Below, piece by piece: positions 1-12,340 of a DNA stretch of 64,000 bases. Position 1 is the first letter of the stretch. Each line of letters starts with the position of its first letter. The position numbers and the translations under genes are program-made. The stretch covers positions 1-64,000 of the forward strand of contig NW_001799266.1 in assembly GCF_000165425.1 (NCBI RefSeq). Direction: 5' to 3'. The notes below the pieces were generated by a model. It saw nothing but the letters and a program-made list of their open reading frames with translations, did no database searches and was not told the origin of the DNA. Origin of the DNA: Paramecium tetraurelia (taxonomy: Eukaryota; Ciliophora; Oligohymenophorea; Peniculida; Parameciidae).

Positions 1-189
1 CCCAAACTCCTAATTTACCCCCGCATTGAATGCGGCAAGCAGGTTTTAAAAATGATTGGAGTAATTCTAGGATTTTTTTAATCCGGGAATTTCAAGTATT
101 TTTTAACCTTTATTAAACGGATATATATATGACCCTTTTTTCTACAGGCCGTTATTTTGGTAAATCCGGAAATTCAGTGAATTTGGACT

Positions 190-1320
190 TATCGCAAATT
201 TAAATTCTGTATATGCCACTCTAAAATGTCCAATCAATTTCATTCATTCTGTGGCAAGTTCATGTATGATCAACAGTTTTCAAGGGTGTATCTCATTGAA
301 ACACCATATCACATTAATTCTAACAGATATTAATATCAAAATTTAAGACAACTCCAGTACCAAAATTCTGTTGATAATAGTGGTGGTGGACATATGATGA
401 AGGGTGTGAAAATTTTAAGATTGGAAAATAGGTTGAGATTAATTAGCAAGGGAATTAAAGATCATTTTTAAGTGACTTAGGACGGCCAATATAAAGATGT
501 TTGTTTATGGAAATCTTTTCAAAGGGGTAAATTATGGTGCTAGATATTAACACTCATTTTTAATGGCTCTACAAATTAAGATTAAAAAGCAGGTTAAGAT
601 TTTTTAAAGTGAAGGGTATTACAATTTATTTTTGAATTTCAGGAACAATTTAAATTGGAGAATATAAAAATAGCCAAAAGATTGCTCCGTTTTCTAAAAT
701 GTAAAACAAATTCTAAGATGTTATTAGTGGTGGTGGATCATATGATGAAGAAGGGATGAAGATGATAAATGGATTGACTTAAGTGAAGACTTTAAATACA
801 ATTCCTAAATCACTAGTTATGGTGAGTATAAAATGGTCAAAAATTCGTTAGAGAAGCATGATGAAATTGATTTTAAACGAATGTAAAATATTGTATAATA
901 TTTGGATAATGGTGGTGGTTGATATGATGTAGGGGGGAGCGGAATGAAGTTTTGAAAGTGGATTGAAATAATTAATGGATATAAAATAGATTCTTAAGTA
1001 ACTAATTGGTGAGTATAAGAGAGGAACAAAATTTGGTAGGTGAGAAATTTAGTAAAATGGTTCATATATGTAAAACACATTATATAAATCCATAATTACA
1101 AACTGCTACTAGTGGTGGTGGATCATATGAGGAAGACGGTGAAGGTGTTAAGATCGGGAAGTGGGTTGAAATATCTGAGGATTTAATAAGAATTTTTAAG
1201 TAACATATAATGGTGAATATTAAAATGGTAAGAAAATTGGTATTTGGGTGGAAATGAAAGGCGATGAGGATAAATAGGAAGAAATATTTCAAATACTGAA
1301 GGAAATGAAATATGATAATT
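190..1320 (+). pseudogene. Decayed MORN-like repeat gene (GGGSYDEEG family), left copy
   Basis: Four copies of a DNA motif encoding GGGSYDEEG-like residues lie near 382, 728, 911 and 1112, each followed by degenerate sequence that in intact members reads G-K-x-G-K-W and N-G-E-Y-K-N-G. For example, the copy at 728 gives GGGSYDEEGMKM and the copy at 1112 gives GGGSYDEEGVKIGKWVE before the frame is lost. No reading frame stays open through two repeats: frameshifts and TGA codons separate them. The motif resembles MORN / YwqK-type repeat proteins, which I recall as an expanded family in Paramecium; that family link is from memory. A second relic lies at 8.7-9.6 kb. I infer a non-functional subtelomeric copy. 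Confidence 0.6.
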
Positions 1321-2969
1321 GAAAATTCGATATAAAAGATTGATAATATCACTTATTTAAGTTTGTTTATCTTAGAATAAATTATCTATCTTATACTGTA
1401 ATAAATCTCAATCACCAGATTCCAAAAATTAGCCACTTAGGGGATAGTTTGAGAGGTCAAACTTTTTAAGTGCTTTATTATTGATCTTTCAAATAAAATA
1501 ATTCTTATAGTAAGTTGTATTTACTAAAAAGCTTAAGTAAGAAATTAATATATATTTATAGAATTAGGATACTTTCAATTCTATTAGACTAATTATGGAA
1601 GAAATGACCAAAATTGAAGAAGTAAAGGCAAATAAGACTTTATGAGTAAAGAAATTCATAAGATTAAATAAGGGAAGGTTTTAAAATTGAAAATATCTTT
1701 GAAAAAGGAAAAAAACCTAATGAAAATGTCTAACTTAACTTATCTGATCTTATAAATTTTTATATCAATCATCCTCTGATTGGCACAACTACTAATAATT
1801 GCTAATAGTTCAGTAGGTAATTAAAGCTAAAATTTTTAAGTGTGTAAATATTATTTCTCTGAAATTTGTAAAACCTTTTATTAAAATTGCTGATGATATT
1901 TGTTTGATTGGAACTTTTACTCCAATCAGTCTAAACCTTAACCCTGCTATAAATTCTTAAATCATTTTAGAAGTGCTAGAAACATAAAGTAAGGTTGATA
2001 ATAACGTCTGCAATATAAAAAATGATGGAAAGAATATATACAGTTATTTTACAATTGAAGCACTAATATGCAGAACTTAAATAAAACTATCCTTAGCCTC
2101 TATTATCATAAAGATCAAATTATTCAAATAGAGCACCAATATGTCCTACTTAACAGGATTCATCTCCTAGTATCCATCCTCCTTAGCAAGTTTTTGCCAT
2201 GTGGTAGCAATATTCTATATTTTAACTATTATTATATGCTTTCGAATAATTTTGTCTCAAATTCTATCATTGATGACTCTATTAGTCTGATTTTCATATC
2301 ATCTTTAAATCTACAATTGAAGGCTTTTCTGGAAACTTAATATAATTTTGGAATTATCACAAAGTAAACATGTAAAAGCTAAAACTAATTTCTGAGACTT
2401 CCTGTTGTGAGTTTATGTTAAAAACTATTGGTTCTAGAGTGCAACTTGAATCATGCAAACCCTTATTTTAATTGTTGAATTTATCCAACCCAATAATCCG
2501 AAAAGCTAAATTATAAGAAATAAAAGAGCTTGCATATTTGTCAATGTTTTCAAAGGATGAAATACTTCTTCCTGATGGATGAGTTTGGTAACTTGCTAAA
2601 GATGAATATCCTAATATCTTATAGAGTGTAACTATTATCTATTCGATTATTTCCTATGAGGTGTTTATCATTAACTTCATTTATAAAATTGTATTACCCC
2701 AATCATTGTGGCTTTTTCAAAAATATTATATCCACATTAAGATGAATTTTTGTCGACAAAATCAATCTCAAATTCTTTTGTTAATTGTAGAGATTAATTA
2801 TTAATGTAAACTGCCCCAGCTATCTAAGCTGTATTATTTATAAATTGATTTTTAAAGAAGCTACTGATGTCGATTCAGAAAAATAATAAATTTCCCCTCC
2901 AATTTCTGCTAATTATTGCAGAACAGAACAGTTTATTTTTAATTAAGATGTTGTTTTTCTAAATAGAGT
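1321..2969. other. Gene-poor AT-rich stretch
   Basis: No frame in either strand stays open convincingly when TGA is the only stop, and no family is recognisable. Short frames exist (for example from 2068), but they lack a plausible protein context. It may hold further pseudogene debris. Confidence 0.4.
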
Positions 2970-3310
2970 TCTGAATGTCTACCTTATCTCCGAACTCTCT
3001 ATTGAGTTTGACCTGCTCGATTTTCTTTCAGTCGCCACTATTAATTTCTTTATTCCTCTTGCATTACTATCTGAGAGGCCTTCATGAGGGAGTACTTAGC
3101 CCATTTACCGGTGTATCGGTTTCGATTCCACACTCCTTCATCTTTAATTTTAATAAAATGGGGTCCTCCATTTACCCCTTCTCCATGAACGTCCTAATTA
3201 GGCAGTCAACCGCCAGGGAATCCTCGTAGTTAGCCTATTAGGTGGATGTTAATTTCTAATTGCCCTAATAGGGACTCTTCCCTTAAACCGGAACAGTATC
3301 TTTTTCTGGA
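2970..3310. other. Island richer in G+C inside the AT-rich left arm
   Basis: This stretch has visibly more G+C than its surroundings and few TAA/TAG triplets. On the + strand a frame opens at ATG 2975 and encodes a hydrophobic N-terminal part with LLSLTCSIFFQ and LLISLFLLHYYL. On the - strand a frame without TGA runs from about 3210 down to about 2770 and is basic and Gln-rich, including NRNRYTGKWAKYS. Neither is a family I recognise. The composition suggests an origin different from the flanking DNA, such as an organelle or transferred fragment or a young gene relic; that is inference. Confidence 0.35.
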
Positions 3311-5620
3311 CATTGGGATTAAAAAAAGGGCATAATAATAGAGAGCTTGTTGTTAATTCTATTTCTTAGCAATCTCCTTCTATTGTTTAGTTTAATTCAA
3401 ATACATTTAAAATTTGAAGATTTTCAATTTATATTTCCACCCATAATTAATATTACATTCTTTTAATGTTATTACCATTATAGAAGATTAAAAAAATGTG
3501 ATTCTGAATTGTTATGTTTTATAAATTGATATTTAATGGAGAATAAAAACATATTAAATGGATATTTATAGGTTAGAATAACTAACTAAAAAGGCTTCAT
3601 AGCCTATTAATTGATCGAATAAATTTATTAAAGCCATACTCTGTTGACTTAAAGTTGATATTCTTAAGCAATATAAAAAAAATATTTCGGTATATAGTGA
3701 TTCAATATTTGGGGTATTGTAGGAAAAGAAGTAATTTTAAAATGAGAATCAATCCAAGATAATTAGATCTTCCAATTCTTTCCAGTTATAATTTTTGGAA
3801 TGTAAAATGTAATTGCTAGCAACAATCCGTTTCACTTTTTAATATTCATATTCAGAGAAGATAGCATGATAAATGAAAAAAAGTAGGGACTAAAGGAGCC
3901 ACATTAAGATTCGAAAAAATAGAAGAGGAATTTACGTTTTAGAAATCAAAAATTTAAATAAAGTTTGGATATGCTTCTTTAAAAAGGTTTTCAGATGATG
4001 AATAGAATTAAGACGTCAGAAGAAAATAGAGTAATATTTAAAGTTTAACAAGTATATCATGTCATAAATGAGCTTTAAAGGAATTAGAACTAAAATATTG
4101 ATGATACCATATTTCAAATAGTTGATCAATTATTGAATTTATTTGGAAATTAAAATTATCAAATCTATTTTTATAACTAAAGTTGGAAAAATAAAAATTG
4201 GATCTTCAAATTATAGAGAAAATTTACTTATTTCTCCAAATAACAATATTTGTGAAAATTAGAAATTGATATATATTAGACTTAGGTTAATAAATATCTA
4301 ATACTATCATAAAAAAGAGTACTTATCTAAATGATTCTCAAGTGCAAAGAAAATAATTATCACTAAATTTTCATTCCTAACGAAGATTGACTGTGCTAAT
4401 TTTGGTGACGATATCCTTAAATTCAAATGTGATGTATTAACATATATGTAATAAAAAACGAAAATATTATCACAAGAGCATGGATTTGAATCTCATTGCA
4501 AAAATCATGTGCTTTAAACTATTAAAGTAATGAAGTACACTTATAATAATTTAGCAATAAACCAATACATAAAAAATAATGATTGTAATGTAATTCTATT
4601 TCTATTATAATAAGAATGAGTTATAGAATAAAAATTTTTGAGGATACTGTTTAATTTTATTATCACATGAAAATGTTTTCTAATTCAATTATTATCATAT
4701 TTATTGTTTCCCTTGAAAAGATAAAATAAATAATGTTTATGGTTTATACTTAAATTTTTTCTTCATTTTTATATTGACTATGATTTTAATTACTAATTCT
4801 AGTTTCATATGAATAAATAATAACATATTAACTATCTTTTTATATGCAATTAACAGAATTAACCTGCAATTATGAAACCATATATAACACTTTGTACATC
4901 TTTTGATAGTTTTAAGCTTACAAGAATTAAAAACAAAAAAATACCATTACCCTTGCAAAATTATTTTATATTTTAAATAGAGATATATTTGGCGCTAAAA
5001 TTATATAACTTTGTAAAATAAATCTATATTGTATTTATTATTTTATCAAATTATTTTTTGAATGGAAATTGTATTGATATTTCTAGGTTGTCTTATTTAT
5101 TAGACGGAATCGATAACGAAAAATGTGAATAGATTAATTATCAACCTTGGATCAATTATTTTTAATACATGTAAAATTTTTTGAGTTGAGAAGCAGATGA
5201 AGAAGATTGTTCAAAGGTTCAACATATTGATAATGATTTTCTACAAAAGTCCTCCTCCTTAATTCCTTATAAATAAGAACCTATTTTAATAAGGATTGGA
5301 AATTGCTGGAAACGATTACGATATAAACTTTAACCTAGTGTTGTATGTAGAATAAAGCAATTACAAGTGAAAAACGGAAATTTAAATCTGAAATTTAATC
5401 TCAAGAAAATTGTTTTGAAATGTTTGAATCTAAAGATGGAAGGTTGATATTATTTTGTCTGAGTTAATTTACTCTAAATTAATATTAAGTGAATTTTTAA
5501 GGGAAGACAACATTAATTTTTAAATTAAATGCTTCATATTAAATATCAGATTTTTGTAAAATAAATAAAAGACATTGAATGAAAATTCTAAAATTTTCAT
5601 GTTTTATAAATTTTGTATTA
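3311..5620. other. Gene-poor AT-rich stretch
   Basis: About 2.3 kb with no supported gene. Scattered short charged frames (around 3850-4100 and 5160-5260) look like remnants of coding sequence but are broken by TGA within a few dozen codons. Confidence 0.4.
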
Positions 5621-5630
5621 TTAATATTCT

Positions 5631-5890
5631 TAAGAGAAATCTTAATTTATAAACATTAAATTACAAATAAATTAAGAAATACATTGATTGATCGATTGTT
5701 TATTATTAGTATTCATCAGAGAAATCTTAATTTATCTACATTATGGAAATGAATAAGAAATACAATTATTTTTTGTATTTTAAATATTCATAAAGAGAAA
5801 TCTTAATTTATAAACGTTATTAAAAATGAATAAGAAATAAAAATATATTTTATAAGTTAATTATTTTTAAGAGAAATCGGACTATAAAAA
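5631..5890. repeat. Imperfect tandem repeat, 76-85 bp unit, four copies
   Basis: The core AGAGAAATCTTAATTTAT recurs at about 5633, 5718, 5794 and 5870. It is followed by a conserved second block around GAATAAGAAATA, giving spacings of 85, 76 and 76 bp. The fourth copy is degenerate. The same unit reappears at 8.5 kb. No coding frame follows the period. Confidence 0.75.
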
Positions 5891-8504
5891 CATTTTAGGT
5901 TTGTTAAATTAAAGGTTATAATGATTCCAAACTAAGATTTAAATTATATTGCAGCTTTAATCCAAAACATGGAAATTAACTTTGAAAGTTATTCCTTTAC
6001 CAATACAAAATCTAATCCAAAAAAATTATCACAACAACAAAATAAATATTTGGTCGATATGGTGGGTCTGAATTATAAAAACGATTTATTTTGAAGTATT
6101 CCTCTGTCGTTCTGGATAGAGAGAAAACAATGATAAACAAAATTTATTGATATTTAATTTTAATAATATGGATAATGAATTAATTTTTGTTTCGAATACA
6201 AAATTTTTTTTTGTTAATATTTTTAATTCTTTAATCCTTGAATAAATTTCAGGAGAATTCAAATCTAATTACTAAATTTTTTAAATACAAGCACCCTTTT
6301 TGCTCCAAAAATATAAATATTTTTATTCCACAACACAAAATATAATTTCTTGCTCTAAATTATATAACCTCATACATATAAATAAAATAATCATTGTGTT
6401 CTCTGCTTCACCTTAAAGTGCCAATGAATGTGTGAAAAAAAAATGATTTTTAATTCAGACCCCTAATAGTATTACTGATTATAAACATGAATAAATGGAA
6501 TTTTTATTTCTTTTTCGTTTCTATTCATAACAGCCCTTTCTAATGTTTATAGATTTTTAAAATTATAATTATTGAATAAATGGATTAAAACTCCTACTTT
6601 TTCAAACTTTCCTGATTTAATTTCTAATTATATCAAATTATATTTAAGCTTACCAAACTGAAAACAATTCAATTTAATGTAATTATTAAATATTTTATAA
6701 TTCTTATTAGAATGAATAATTAAATCTAATAAAGGGATACCATTCTTACTGTTAAGGGCTTAAACTACTACTCTTAAAAAAAAAATTTTATTAAATATTT
6801 GTTAAATTTTATAGGAATAATAATCAACAAAAAATTTCATTATTTAATGATTTATTTTATTTCAATCCATGCATTTTTTTTGATAAAATTATCAATAGTT
6901 AATTAACTAAAGCCTCCCAAGAATATATGTATTTCTTTCTATAAATTAAATCATTTATTGGTTACTTTTTATCAGCCTATTACTTCAACATATTCCAAAT
7001 TACTTCAATTGGATTGGACTGCTACCAATACAAATTTGAAAGCATACAAAACCAATTTATCCAACTGCTCCAATGATATTGAGGTAATTTTATGTTTGAA
7101 TAATTCTTCTACATTTTTTTTTCTCGAACAGTTACCAACATTTTTGGGTCTTGTGAGAAAAAGTATCTAAGTATATAAGCTAATAGCTTTCATTAGCAAA
7201 GGATAGTAAATGTTAAGTAAAAAGTAGACTGATAGGTTTTCTATTTCAGTAAAATAGCCTTAACTTCTGAAGTTTGTTTGCCGAAAAGTTAGGCCACAAA
7301 TCTTTAATTATTTTTGGAATTTTTTAAGAGAGGCAACATTCAATCCTAATTCAAATTCCTTGTGAAAAGATTAAAGTATGGTTTATGAATTCCACAAACC
7401 GCTTAAATTTGATTGATTCGCATATTACCTTAACCAATCTAGGTGATTTTGAGTAAATGAAATTATTATAAAAATGAGTTACTGATTGAGATTTATTTCA
7501 ATCTATAATTTATTTAATTTTATGATAGTCCAGTCATTGCTGAAATGTAAGTTCTAGTGCAACCAGTATCGGTTATTTTCTAATAATATGACAATTATTC
7601 CAAGCCTTATGAATCAGGCATATATTTTTTTTATAAATCCTTCTTTAAATGTTTAAGTAAGTAATGCTGCTTGATTATAGAAAGTTTTATCTTCTACAAA
7701 ATTTAAATTAAGTAATTGAGATTGGTTAGTGAATACAATATTTTTGGTTTCACCAAACCATCATTATTTTAAATAACTGAATTTCAACATGCTGAAGGGT
7801 TTTTCATTTAAGATATATATTAAATAGATTATCAATATAAATCAAAGAAAATTAAAGGACTTGAATACTTCAATGTATCAATCAAAAAGAATTAGAATAT
7901 TCAAAGTTCTCTTGTAGAAGTTTAAAAGAAGAAAGCAATGACAGTCCTTAAGTAAATGGAGAAGGTGAAGACATAATTGGAGGGAGGAACAAAAAATAAA
8001 CAAATATAATGGGAAAACTTTAAAAATTAAAAACTGATCTGAAAGAATTTTAATAACGTGGAATTTAGTAATATGCTGAAGATCTAAACTCCAGAGCTTT
8101 TTAAAACAACTTTGAACTTCAAGAGGAGTTTCTAAGTGATTTGATCATCATATATTATATAAAAACAAATTCCTCTTATTTTTGTATGTATAAACATCTT
8201 CCTATTTTATAAATACTTAGACTTATAAAAATATATGTTCCATAAAATATATGCTATTGTTCCTAATTTATTTCAATATTGAAAATCAAGTTCGTTATAA
8301 AATAAAAAAACATTTCATCACTTTAAAAAACTATTATCATATTATCACTATTATGAAAGAAAATCAATATAATCAAGTTGTAATAATTAAGTAAAATAAT
8401 GTTCTTACTTCATAAAACAATAAATTTAGAATCATAAAGTTGTGATATAATTTGTGAATTTTAATTCATACATTTGATTGAGATTGATTTTTTATGATTA
8501 ATAT
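5891..8504. other. Gene-poor AT-rich stretch
   Basis: About 2.6 kb without a supported gene. A 70-codon frame at 6958-7170 (+) and charged fragments at 7860-8110 are the most protein-like pieces, but none continues or matches a family I know. Confidence 0.4.
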
Positions 8505-8655
8505 TTATAAAAGAAATCTTAATATCTCAACATTATTGAAAATGAATAAGAAATACAATTATATTTAATTAGATTTTGTATTTTTCACATTCATAAGAGA
8601 AATCTTAATTTATAAACATTATATTGAAAATGAATAAGAAATACATCTTATTTAA
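8505..8655. repeat. Second cluster of the 76-85 bp repeat
   Basis: Two further units of the repeat seen at 5.6 kb. The AAGAAATCTTAAT core lies near 8511 and 8596, each followed by an AATGAATAAGAAATAC block, about 85 bp apart. Confidence 0.7.
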
Positions 8656-8699
8656 TTAGATTGTAAATTTTTCAAATTTCTAAAAATGGAATATTATAT

Positions 8700-9560
8700 A
8701 TTAAAATCAATTAATGTAGTTCAATCACTATTTAATAGAGGTATAGTATTGATGGGAAAAAACCTGGGAAATGGATTGATGTAGATGAAAATTACTCATC
8801 GTAATAAATACTATATACTAATGATCACGATCAATTTTATATGAAGGGGAATACAAGAACGGAAGTAAATTTGGGACTTGGGTATCATAAAATATGCTTT
8901 TGAAGAAGTAGCTTCAATAATCTATTTTTTATGATTATGATAGCGGCGGTGGTATATACAATGATTATGGAATGAAAAATGGAAAATGGCGTGGTATATT
9001 TGATAATTACAGAGAGCATAATGAATTATTAATAGATTTAGAAACTGTTAAGTCATTTAAATAGGTAACTTTATGAATGGAAAAAGGTATGGGAATTGGA
9101 ATTTCATTTGTAAATACTATAATTCTTTAAATTTTCATAAAATGTAAATTTTTATAAAATAAAAATTAGAGGTGGAGGGGAATAAGAGATGGAGTATGGT
9201 TGGAATTAAACGACAATTTTTCAGAGTATGATTTTTTATTATCTTAGAAACTGCCATAAAAATGGTTACAAACAAGGAAGATGGAAAGCATTATTCAAAG
9301 GTTGTCATGAATATACTTATAAAACTCTGTAAGTTGTTTTATTACATTAATTTAGAGGAGGAGGAGTTTATTAAGAGGACGGATTAAAAATGGAAAATGG
9401 ACAGAAATACATGAAAGCTTTTCAAAAAGTTAATATTTTTCTATTATATATTATATTAGTTCTTGGTAGTAAATAAGTCATGTTGAATATTTAAATGGTA
9501 TCAAATAGGAAAAAGTATGAAGTTAAATTTATAATAATCATAATAATTTCTTTAAATTTA
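8700..9560 (+). pseudogene. Decayed MORN-like repeat gene, right copy
   Basis: Repeats of the same type as at the left end. Around 8946 a frame reads GGGIYNDYGMKNGKW. Near 9170 and 9355 further GGG-start repeats follow, the latter reading GGGVYQEDGLK after one frame change. 'EGEYKNGSKFGTW'-like text is present near 8840. Frames change between units and TGA codons intervene, so no continuous protein is possible. I infer a dead member of the same family as the relic at 0.2-1.3 kb. Confidence 0.6.
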
Positions 9561-9631
9561 ACTTTCAATTGCCAATCAATTTTTAGAAATGAATTAAAAA
9601 AATGAAATTCCATAAATTATAGAATACAATT

Positions 9632-10729
9632 TCATTGTTCAGTATCTTCTGTTTGAGGTATTATGCTAGTTTTACTTGCCCTCAGCAATGGGGCATTTAC
9701 AGAAGAATGTCTAGATGATAATTTGATTTCTTTTTAGAAAGTAGTTTAATTCCAACTTTCCGCTCCAAATTCTTTCTTAATTAGTTCAACAGTTTCGTCC
9801 ATTGCTTCCTTTGGTCTTAGGGAATTGTGAGTTCCATCAAAAGTTATCAATTTTTTTTTCCCTCTAAAATTTTCTATTAACAAAGATGCATGTTTAGTCT
9901 ATATCAATTCATCCTGTTTAGCTTGTAAAAAAATAATAGATAGATCGTTTGATAATGCTAACTATAATGTAAGAATACTTTAGACTATTTAAAGCAAGTT
10001 AAGATCATCCACATTAAAGTGGGCTTCTTTTTAGATTTTAGATTTGATGAAACACCAACAACAATTAAAGCAAAAATTAGGAATATGATATCTAGACTTA
10101 GCCAAATCCTAGCATAAAATCTAAAAATTTGAAAAAGGACTGTCACAAACTATTACTCGAAAGTTTGGGTTTTCACTGGCTGACAAAATAGCAGTAGCTG
10201 AACCCATTGATCTACCCCACAATCCTATTGATGTTATATTACTCATTTTTAATAGATGACATATATACTTTTTCTACTCTCAAATAATTATAGAGACACT
10301 AAACATCTTAAGATTCCCAATAACCCAAAGATATATACTCTCCTTATGATTGTCCCGATCCTTAATTATTACAGCAAATTAGTACCTGATAAATCAATTC
10401 CACATACTGAAATATAAGATGGAATCACATAATCTATTATTGAATGCGATTCTATTCTACAACCTGAATTTCCATGTAGATATATGATGCAGGGATGTGG
10501 CTTATCCTTTACTTTTATTGGTTCAAATAAACTATTATTTTTCTTAACAATACCTGCATTGCAATATGAGATTACGATTATTTTTTATTGAAAAATCGGT
10601 TCTTTTAACGATAATACCTTGTACCATAAAAGCTTCACTTCCAAGGCCGCTTAGTTTGTATGAATACCTTGGAGGTCTAATTATAGGTTTCCATAATTTT
10701 TCATTCCATTTATATTCTTCCTATTTCAT
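9632..10729 (-). CDS. Alpha/beta hydrolase (BEM46 / S33 type)
   Basis: Predicted serine hydrolase of the alpha/beta fold. After an N-terminal MKQEEYKWNEKLWKP the protein shows IIYLHGNSG (oxyanion-hole HG motif), IDLSGSGQSQGE, the nucleophile elbow GRSMGS, an acid-containing strand near QAKQDELI, and FDGTHNS with the likely catalytic His. It ends at TGA 9634-9632. Two short introns are clear: 10532-10553 (22 nt, giving LQCSLFEP) and 10361-10385 (25 nt, giving DLSGSG). A third frame change near 10250 is fixed either by a 19-nt GTC...GAG intron (10242-10260) or by a one-base indel, so the gene could be mildly damaged. Length is about 343-349 aa. Substrate unknown; related proteins are membrane-linked lipases or thioesterases. 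The start lies 6 bp from that of ORC5. Confidence 0.8.
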
Positions 10730-10735
10730 TAATTA

Positions 10736-12147
10736 ATGATTTAACAATTAGAAGAATTATTTACAGAAACCCTTTAATATAACAAACTGTATTGGATTTT
10801 AGGATAGTACAACAATACTTATGTGATTGGTCCCAATGGGGTTGGAAAAACAACAGCAGTTCATTTTTGTTTAGATAAACTTAAAATACCATATATAAGG
10901 ATTAATATGATGTAGGTATAAATTATTAGTATTATTTAGTGTTTGACAAAGTAAAGTTTATTATAAGCAATCGTTAATGAGATTAGCGAACTATGGAATC
11001 AGGAATTAACAAAAATAAGCAAGTTTAGCGAACTAATTATTAGATTAAACACAATTATATCAACATCTAATTAGAAGAATAGACGGTATAATTATCATTC
11101 ATTATTAGAGCATATATAATTATTGATGCTCCATAATATCCTTAAATTGAGTTTATTTATTTGTAAAAATTATTCGCGCTTTCAGAAATAAAATCTAAAA
11201 CTTGCTCAGTTAATTTTATTTTTATTTGTAATCAATTACCCAACATAATTGATATGCCTTTGGGAATTACGATGATATTTCAATCATTTGATGAAGAATT
11301 ATAAATAAGAATCATTTATGCTCACATAATGTATAGAGCAATTATGCTTGAGGATTATTAAGTATAAAAATAAGACAATGTGCGAGCATTTGCTGGATAA
11401 GTAGCCAAAGATGTCTTCGTTACATTTTCAATAATCACAACTAATTTAAATAATTTAATTTAAATTGCTGTAGGTTTGTTTGAGAATTTTATTTATTAAT
11501 GTGTAAATTTAACTAATGAAGAATAACTATAGATTAGATAATAATACTTGATTGCAAGAAAATTATTGTTTGAAAACCCATTCTTATAAATAAATTCGAA
11601 AGAATTTAAGGATCTAATTGAAGAAGTTGAATCTTAAAAAAACCCTCAGTAAAAATCCATTTAAGAATCCAAAAAATAATAAGCAGAAACTAAAACAGCT
11701 ATTTAAACATTAGAAATTTAAAAAATTAAATTGCCTAAACTGCCCTCTTTGATCCTATTATCATCTTATTATGCCTCTAGAAATCCTGAAAAAACGGATG
11801 GAACTATTTTCAGAGATCTTAAGAAAAATAAAAGATAATCCAAAGTTAAAGAGCAATTGAAAGTCAAGTAAAAAGTTTCTCTTTATCGATTAATTGCAAT
11901 TACATAATCCTTAATGTCAATTAACGAAAACAAGGAATTTTCAATTGAGAAACAACAATTCAATTAATCAGTATAATTCTATCAATAAATATAATTGCTA
12001 AGTGACCAAGGGTTTATTAAAGTTCACCATAAAAAAGACGATATTTTAAATAAAATAAAATTAGAATGTTAAATAACAGAAAAATAAGCTTTCGATCTTG
12101 CCGCTGAACTTAACATTTAATTCAATGAATTTTTATCTGCATTTTGA
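10736..12147 (+). CDS. ORC5: Origin recognition complex subunit 5
   Basis: Predicted subunit of the complex that marks replication origins and loads the MCM helicase. Near the start the protein shows the Walker A motif IGPNGVGKTT (about residue 35), as expected for an ORC5 that lacks a long N-terminal extension, and then IIIDAPQYPQ at the Walker B position. The C-terminal half has LLSSYYASRNPEKTDG, matching the conserved 'AAYLASYNPxxTD' block that identifies ORC5 in other eukaryotes. Introns: 10916-10939 (24 nt) and 11096-11108 plus upstream bases, i.e. 11086-11108 (23 nt); both restore the frame. About 454 aa, close to the usual ORC5 size. The ATG is 6 bp from the divergent hydrolase start. 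Confidence 0.85.
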
Positions 12148-12340
12148 TTGATCATGTTATAAAAATTATTTAAATAAATAATAAAAAAATATTTCACTTT
12201 TTTATATCCAGGGTTAGAAACGATATATAAGCTTAATTGTAATTTATTATCTATATCATTTGAATTTTGATTCTGTTTACTTTAACTTACATTAAACAAG
12301 AGTCTTTTTAGAACCTGAAACTATAATTATCGGAGCCAAT

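Noticed and set aside
1..20. Telomere at the left edge
   Set aside because: Only a single CCCAAA unit is present, so no telomere is annotated, although a nearby chromosome end remains possible.
5631..5890. CRISPR-like array
   Set aside because: Unit lengths vary, spacers are not unique sequences between identical repeats, and the context is a eukaryotic subtelomere-like region.
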